Assembly (NCBI GenBank): GCA_947372535.1
Contig: CANBUA010000168.1
Coordinates: 1-10,379 of the forward strand
Length of the DNA: 10,379 bases
Source of the DNA: Burkholderiales bacterium
GTDB lineage: Bacteria; Pseudomonadota; Gammaproteobacteria; Burkholderiales; Burkholderiaceae
Direction: 5' to 3'
A program made the position numbers and the translations under genes. Positions 6,583 through 10,379 of the stretch are shown here, piece by piece (position 1 is the stretch's first letter; each line of letters starts with the position of its first letter). The notes beneath the pieces are model-generated. The model made no database searches and was not told the DNA's origin. It worked only from the letters and a program-made list of their open reading frames with translations.

Positions 6583-8259
6583 TCAGAAGGTGGTGTTGAG
6601 CTGAACAGCCCAGCCATTGGCGGTCGCCGGCTTGGCGGCAGTAGGTGCTGCACCACCTAACTGGTTGGTCGTGTGAATCTGGTTGATCTGCACGCGGCTG
6701 GTCTCGGCGAAAAAGACGTTCAGCCCAAAGGTCCGGACCCAGACCTTGTCGTTGAGGGCCTTGCCACTGCGGTTGGGATCCCACTCGTCAAAGCGGAGGA
6801 AGGCCTGGTAGGACTTGGGCCAGAAGTCGTCGAACTTGCCCTGGTTCTTGGAACTGCTGAGGAACTGCTCGCCCCAGGTGTAGCCAAAGTTGACGTACTG
6901 ACCCGAGCTGCGCTGCAGGCCGTCTGCATCCGCCGTTGTGGATGTGGCCAGGCTGTTCTTGCCATAGGCCCATTCATAGGAGATGGAGTAGGGCAGGTGG
7001 GTCCAGTTCAGGTCAATGCCGCGACGGCTGTTCACGCCCTTCTTCGTGGCGGTGGTCGTCGAGATGTCGTTGGTGGCCGCCGACGTGATCGTGGTGTAGC
7101 CACGGTAGTAGGAAGCGCCAATTTGGAACTGGCGCAGCCAACTGGCGTAGTCCACCGGCAGGGTGTAGACCAGGCGACCGATCAGGTCCTTGTAATCGTT
7201 GTTGTCGGCTCGGTTCGTGCCGTTGCCGTTGAACACACCAAAGGCATAGGCCACGGAAGGGGCGCGGTAGTTGCTGGTGAAGTCAACGTAGGGGTCGTAG
7301 TCACCGGCAACCACCACACCGGTCTGGCGTGTGCCCAGACCGAGGCCTGACACGAAGCCAGCGTTGTTGATCACAGGGCGAACTTCTGGGTCCAGCGCCT
7401 GCGCGTCCTGGCCAAAGGGAATGGCCTGCTGGCCGAGCGTGACGGTGCCCAGCGGATCCTCCGGATTTCCGCTGGCGGGCTGGAAGCTGTAGCGCAGGTA
7501 GACGTCGGTGGCGTTGAGGAAGCTGTTGCCGTTGGCGATGGTTGCTGTCTTGGTGCCCGTGGCGGTGGTGCCGCTGACGGTCGAGCTCGAAGTCACCGTG
7601 GTGGCGTTGGTCGACGCGAAGGCCAGGCGATAGGTCAGGTTGCGGCCAGCCTCGTAGTCGCGAAAGAGCGTGCCGGTCAGGTTTAATGAATAAGATGGGG
7701 CAGCAAAGCCGTTGGCCCGTGTGGCGGTGGCGCCTGCACCGCTGGACGACGCGCTGGGTTGCGCCTTGGGGTTGTTGGTGTCGTAGCGAACCGTGACACC
7801 GCCGCCCAGCTTGGTGTTGCGCGTCACGCTGGGAACATTGCGCTCCAGTTGGCGAGCGTTGTCGTACTTGTAGTTCTCCATGTCTGTCCGCAGGCCCTGG
7901 ATGTCGGCCTTGGTGGCCGGCGTGCGGGCCTGGAGGGCTTCGTCGCTCTCGCCCTCTTGAGGCTGATCGACCGCCTTGGACTTGGCGGCTTCGTCGTTCA
8001 GCATCTGGAGTTGCGTTTTCAGGTCGTTGACCTGGCGGTTCAGTTCGTCGACGCGTGCGCGGTCCAGAGCGTTGGTGCCGCTGCCCTGTGCCGAGCGCAG
8101 CTCTTGAATCTGTTTGCGCAGGGTTTCCACAGTCTCCTTCAGGGACTGGATCTCTGCCGCGCCAGTGGCCGTGGCGGCGGCGGGTGCCGCCTGAGCAGCC
8201 GCGCAGGCCAGAGACAGGATCACAGCCCCAGCCAGCGCAGTTGTTTTGAATGAATGCAC
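6583..8259 (-). CDS. Outer-membrane porin with N-terminal coiled coil (OprO/OprP-like)
   Basis: A 558-residue protein. It has a signal peptide (1-24, ending AAAQA), then an alpha-helical segment rich in heptads (about 35-95, LKETVETLRKQIQELR), then a beta-barrel domain (about 135-558) with alternating strands, many aromatic girdle residues and a C-terminal Phe (VQLNTTF), the usual BAM assembly signal. Blocks such as YDPYVDFTSNYRAPSVAYAF and FLNATDVYLRYSF resemble phosphate-selective porins O/P. The start is GTG at 8259, supported by GAGGAG (8272-8267), 7 bases upstream; no ATG is in a sensible place. As first gene of the importer operon it probably admits the transporter's substrate, an anion, across the outer membrane. 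The coiled coil could trimerise in the periplasm or contact peptidoglycan. Substrate specificity is not readable. Confidence 0.87.
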   Translation of the reverse strand: MHSFKTTALAGAVILSLACAAAQAAPAAATATGAAEIQSLKETVETLRKQIQELRSAQGSGTNALDRARVDELNRQVNDLKTQLQMLNDEAAKSKAVDQPQEGESDEALQARTPATKADIQGLRTDMENYKYDNARQLERNVPSVTRNTKLGGGVTVRYDTNNPKAQPSASSSGAGATATRANGFAAPSYSLNLTGTLFRDYEAGRNLTYRLAFASTNATTVTSSSTVSGTTATGTKTATIANGNSFLNATDVYLRYSFQPASGNPEDPLGTVTLGQQAIPFGQDAQALDPEVRPVINNAGFVSGLGLGTRQTGVVVAGDYDPYVDFTSNYRAPSVAYAFGVFNGNGTNRADNNDYKDLIGRLVYTLPVDYASWLRQFQIGASYYRGYTTITSAATNDISTTTATKKGVNSRRGIDLNWTHLPYSISYEWAYGKNSLATSTTADADGLQRSSGQYVNFGYTWGEQFLSSSKNQGKFDDFWPKSYQAFLRFDEWDPNRSGKALNDKVWVRTFGLNVFFAETSRVQINQIHTTNQLGGAAPTAAKPATANGWAVQLNTTF

Positions 8260-8307
8260 GAATCAACTCCTCGAACGGTTGCCAATATGTTTGTCCGGCA
8301 AGCAATT

Positions 8308-8321
8308 GCATTTTCCATGCC
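8308..8321 (-). promoter_or_regulatory. Candidate sigma-54 (-24/-12) promoter of the porin-ABC operon
   Basis: The minus strand reads AGGCATGGAAAATGCA (8322-8307). The -24 GG (8321-8320) and -12 GC (8309-8308) have exactly the required 12-base offset. Match to TGGCACG-N4-TTGC is partial (T to A at the first base, C to T in the -24 block, one T missing at -12). Transcription would begin near 8296, leaving a leader of about 37 bases that carries the GAGGAG ribosome-binding site. Confidence 0.45.
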
Positions 8322-8371
8322 TGCAAAACAACTCGACCTGCTGCCCTGACAACCGCCGTTCAGCACGGAAA

Positions 8372-8433
8372 TGTTGAATCAACAACATCTGGCCTGCTGA
8401 TTTTTCAACACCTTTGCTGATGAAATTTCAACA
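8372..8433. promoter_or_regulatory. TGTTGA repeat cluster: candidate enhancer site for an activator
   Basis: The 13-base palindrome TGTTGA-A-TCAACA (8372-8384) is followed by two further TCAACA half-sites at 8405-8410 and 8428-8433, each preceded by T-runs (TTTCAACA). The TCAACA copies start 26 and 23 bases apart, near two to two and a half helical turns. They sit about 75-140 bases upstream of the predicted porin transcription start and about 150-210 upstream of the predicted start for the divergent gene, the normal range for sigma-54 activator sites. Binding by the Fis-type regulator ending at 300 is inferred. Confidence 0.5.
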
Positions 8434-8507
8434 GTCAGAGGCTGTGGTTAAAAACCATACGCAAGCACCGATGGCATACCTATATTTGCCAAACCAATAT
8501 CAATACA

Positions 8508-8520
8508 AATCAATGACTTA
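8508..8520 (+). promoter_or_regulatory. Candidate IHF-binding site
   Basis: AATCAATGACTTA matches the IHF core consensus WATCAA-N4-TTR at every defined position and lies in an AT-rich stretch. It is centred about 70 bases upstream of the predicted start from the sigma-54 promoter at 8557-8571, between that promoter and the TGTTGA cluster. This is where IHF usually bends DNA so an enhancer-bound activator can touch sigma-54 polymerase. Confidence 0.55.
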
Positions 8521-8556
8521 GACATCACCATGCCGGGCCTGATTGTTCGCGAAAGA

Positions 8557-8571
8557 TGGCACGCCAATTGC
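8557..8571 (+). promoter_or_regulatory. Sigma-54 (-24/-12) promoter of the DUF1549/DUF1553 gene
   Basis: TGGCAC (8557-8562), GCCAA, TTGC (8568-8571) matches the sigma-54 consensus TGGCACG-N4-TTGC completely, with GG (8558-8559) and GC (8570-8571) at the invariant 12-base offset. Transcription would begin near 8583, giving an untranslated leader of about 104 bases. The leader holds two weak folding elements: GGTGA/TCACC arms at 8613-8617 and 8635-8639, and the imperfect palindrome TGAGCGAATTGCTCA at 8651-8665, which ends 21 bases before the start codon. Confidence 0.8.
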
Positions 8572-8686
8572 GTAAGTGACGCAACCCAACCGGGCTGGAA
8601 TTGATGAATTGGGGTGACGGTCTTGAATATGACATCACCGAGCAAGCATATGAGCGAATTGCTCAACGCACATGAGGTCAAGCAAT

Positions 8687-10379
8687 ATGAATAAGGTTAT
8701 CTCTCTCACTGCGATATTGGGTTCGCTGGCCATTGGCGCTGTCGCGGCCGAGTCGCCCGCCAAGAATTGGTCGCCTTATGTGGCCGTCAAAAAACCCGAT
8801 CAGCCGGTGGTCAAACAAAAAGCCTGGGTGCGTGACCCGCTGGACACCTATGTGCTCGCCCAAATCGAGTCCAAAGGTCTGAAGCCTTCGGCCGAAGCCG
8901 ATCGCGCCACCTACATCCGTCGCGCCACCCTGGATGCCTGGGGCTTGCTGCCCACGCCTGAGGAAATCAAGGCTTTTGTCAGCGACAAGTCGCCCAATGC
9001 CTACGACAAGCTGGTCGACCGACTGCTGGCTTCGCCTCACTTCGGCGAGCGCCAGGCTCGCCGCTGGCTGGACATCGCCCGCTATGCCGACAGCACGGGC
9101 TTTCAGAACGACAACACCCGTCCCAACAACTGGCGCTATCGCGACTACGTGATCAACGCCTTCAACCAGGACAAGCCGTACTCGCGCTTCATCCAGGAGC
9201 AGGTGGCTGGTGACGAGCTGTTCCAGGGCAACCAGGAAGCGCAGATCGCCACAGGCTATCTGGCCGGCTACCCGGACAACGCCAACTCCCGCGACTTGGT
9301 GCAACGCAAGTACCAGATCGAAACCGACATCACCGATCTGGTCGGCGAGTCGCTCTTGGGCACCACCATCGGTTGCGCCCGTTGCCACAACCACAAGCAG
9401 GACAAGATCAGCCAGAAGGAGTACTTCCAGCTGCAGGCCTACTTCTCCAATGTGGCCTTCGACGAGCGTCGTCCGCTGGCCAAGGGCACGGAGACCGAAT
9501 GGGATCAGGCCTTCACCAAGCAGCAAGCGGCTTACAACGAAGCCACCAAGGACCTGCGCGCACAGCAGAAGGCCATCCTGGATTCGGTGCGCGAAGAAGG
9601 GCGCAAGTACTACAACGAGCGTTACCTGACCGACAGCCGCGACGCCATCTTCAAGCCCAAGGAGCAATGGACGCCCCTGGACCGCTGGGTGAACTACCGC
9701 AAGGATGCCGTGGCGTCGGACGCCGACATCGTGTCCTACCTGCGCGAGTTTGGCCAGGAAAAGGAACGCACAGGCTACAGCGAGGAGATCGCCCAGAAGC
9801 TGAAGGCGTACAACAAGCTGGGTGAAGAACTCAAGCAGTTCGACAAGCTTCGTCCTGCCAAGGGCTCTCGCTTCATCACCGCTGCCAACGAGCTGGGCCA
9901 TGCCGATGCGCCGCCCACCTTCGTGCGCTTTGGTGGCATCCACGAGCGTCCGCTGGAAGAAGTGAAGCCGACCATCCCCTCCTTGTGGATTGGCAAGGGT
10001 CAACAACCCGAGGTCAAACCGCTGGCCGACTCGTCTGGCCGCCGCAGCGCGCTGGCTGCCTGGCTCACGGCCGACACCAATCCGCTGACGCCGCGCGTCT
10101 ACGTGAACCGCGTGTGGGGCCAGTACTTCGACAAGGGCATCGTGGCCACAGCACAAGACTTCGGTCGTGCTGGCGCCAAGCCCACGCACCCCGAGTTGCT
10201 GGACTTCCTGGCCGCCAACTTCGTGGAGATCGGCTGGAGCGTGAAGAAGCTGCACCGCGAGATCCTGCTGTCCGCCACCTACCGCCAGTCGTCGAACGAG
10301 CGTGAAGAGGTTCGCAAGGTTGATCCGGAAAACAAGCTGCTGGCCGTGTACCCGCGCAAGCGCCTGGAAGCCGAAGAGA
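8687..10379 (+). CDS. Secreted DUF1549/DUF1553 protein with one CxxCH motif (partial, 3' end outside)
   Basis: The first 564 codons, open to the right edge. ATG 8687 is chosen because GAGGT (8674-8678) lies 8 bases upstream; an in-frame ATG at 8672 has no such site and the frame is closed by TGA 8651-8653. Residues 1-21 are a signal peptide (LGSLAIGAVAA). DUF1549 spans about 48-260: DPLDTYVLAQIE, RRATLDAWGLLPTPEE, RWLDIARYADS, WRYRDYVINAFNQDKPYSRF and the diagnostic CARCHNHK, in which C230-A-R-C233-H234 is a c-type haem motif. A charged helical stretch (about 270-430) follows, then the start of DUF1553 from about 440: NPLTPRVYVNRVWGQYFDKG, THPELLDFLAANFV and LLSATYRQSS. The family is known mainly from Planctomycetes and Verrucomicrobia, often beside DUF1501 (alkaline phosphatase/sulfatase superfamily) genes; its biochemical role is not established. 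The missing C-terminus and the next genes lie outside. Its divergence from a sulfur-type importer with a sigma-54 promoter suggests periplasmic processing of an organosulfur compound (inference). Confidence 0.9.
   Translation, partial: MNKVISLTAILGSLAIGAVAAESPAKNWSPYVAVKKPDQPVVKQKAWVRDPLDTYVLAQIESKGLKPSAEADRATYIRRATLDAWGLLPTPEEIKAFVSDKSPNAYDKLVDRLLASPHFGERQARRWLDIARYADSTGFQNDNTRPNNWRYRDYVINAFNQDKPYSRFIQEQVAGDELFQGNQEAQIATGYLAGYPDNANSRDLVQRKYQIETDITDLVGESLLGTTIGCARCHNHKQDKISQKEYFQLQAYFSNVAFDERRPLAKGTETEWDQAFTKQQAAYNEATKDLRAQQKAILDSVREEGRKYYNERYLTDSRDAIFKPKEQWTPLDRWVNYRKDAVASDADIVSYLREFGQEKERTGYSEEIAQKLKAYNKLGEELKQFDKLRPAKGSRFITAANELGHADAPPTFVRFGGIHERPLEEVKPTIPSLWIGKGQQPEVKPLADSSGRRSALAAWLTADTNPLTPRVYVNRVWGQYFDKGIVATAQDFGRAGAKPTHPELLDFLAANFVEIGWSVKKLHREILLSATYRQSSNEREEVRKVDPENKLLAVYPRKRLEAEE

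Noticed and set aside
6543..6656. 38-codon upstream extension of the binding-protein frame
   Set aside because: Would overlap the porin end and bury the Tat-type signal peptide beginning at 6542.
8203..8211. Lipobox-like SLAC in the porin signal peptide
   Set aside because: The -3 position is Ser, not Leu/Val/Ile, and a normal AQA cleavage site follows; the beta-barrel architecture fits signal peptidase I.
8473..8489. TGGCATACC...TTTGCC as another sigma-54 promoter
   Set aside because: The GG-to-GC offset is 15 bases instead of the invariant 12.
8672..8674. Alternative in-frame ATG for the DUF1549 gene
   Set aside because: No Shine-Dalgarno before it, whereas GAGGT correctly precedes ATG 8687; starting at 8687 also gives a cleaner signal peptide.
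8448..8681. 77-codon minus-strand frame in the intergenic region
   Set aside because: No ribosome-binding site or family resemblance, and it covers the sigma-54 promoter and IHF site. Best read as chance.
8650..8694. 14-codon frame (MSELLNAHEVKQYE) overlapping the start of the DUF1549 gene, a possible leader peptide
   Set aside because: No convincing ribosome-binding site and no regulatory codon bias; too short to support without conservation data.
8678..10255. Long open frame of 525 codons on the minus strand opposite the DUF1549/DUF1553 gene
   Set aside because: It is antisense to a clear protein family with conserved motifs; the Val/Leu/Arg/Gly-rich product has no recognisable domain, and such frames are common opposite GC-rich genes.
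1..10379. CRISPR array, tRNA/rRNA genes, insertion sequences or phage genes
   Set aside because: I looked for regular repeats, tRNA-like folds, terminal inverted repeats and transposase or integrase motifs and saw none that hold up.

Overview
The window looks like chromosomal DNA from a GC-rich betaproteobacterium. Order Burkholderiales is my best guess (the Leptothrix/Aquabacterium/Comamonadaceae type). This rests on codon use, on the SsuABC-like, Sbp and cytochrome b561 protein sequences, and on a GTG-started outer-membrane porin. The genus cannot be fixed from the sequence alone. Almost everything readable points to sulfur acquisition, probably scavenging of organic sulfur (sulfonates or sulfate esters) plus sulfate.

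Layout. Bases 1-300 (+) are the last 99 codons of a regulator ending in a Fis-type helix-turn-helix, as in sigma-54 enhancer-binding proteins. It converges on a long minus-strand series, which in transcription order is: a GTG-started porin with an N-terminal coiled coil (8259-6583); an SsuA/AtsR-like substrate-binding protein with a Tat-type signal (6542-5448); two ABC permeases (5423-4479 and 4458-3673); an SsuB/TauB-type ATPase (3633-2851); an exported rhodanese-fold protein lacking the catalytic cysteine (2744-2250); a cytochrome b561-type membrane protein one base downstream (2248-1589); and a sulfate-binding protein Sbp (1481-441) followed by a strong intrinsic terminator (382-347). The porin-to-ATPase genes look like one operon. 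The rhodanese/cytochrome pair and sbp may have their own promoters, because a 10-base motif is shared upstream of both.

A 427-base AT-richer intergenic region (8260-8686) separates the porin from a divergent gene at 8687 that runs off the right edge. That gene encodes a secreted DUF1549/DUF1553 protein with one CxxCH haem-type motif. The family is abundant in Planctomycetes and Verrucomicrobia and is unexpected here. The intergenic region has the layout of a sigma-54-regulated divergent promoter: TGTTGA repeats as a candidate enhancer (8372-8433), an exact IHF consensus (8508-8520), a near-perfect -24/-12 element toward the DUF1549 gene (8557-8571), and a weaker -24/-12 candidate toward the porin (8321-8308).

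Working model (inference): a sigma-54 activator, perhaps the one whose end lies at 1-300, switches on both a periplasmic DUF1549/DUF1553 protein that may help release sulfur from an organic compound and a porin plus ABC transporter that imports the product. The rhodanese-like protein and cytochrome b561 would add a periplasm/membrane redox step. The DUF1549/DUF1553 arm and the rhodanese/b561 pair are the least understood parts.
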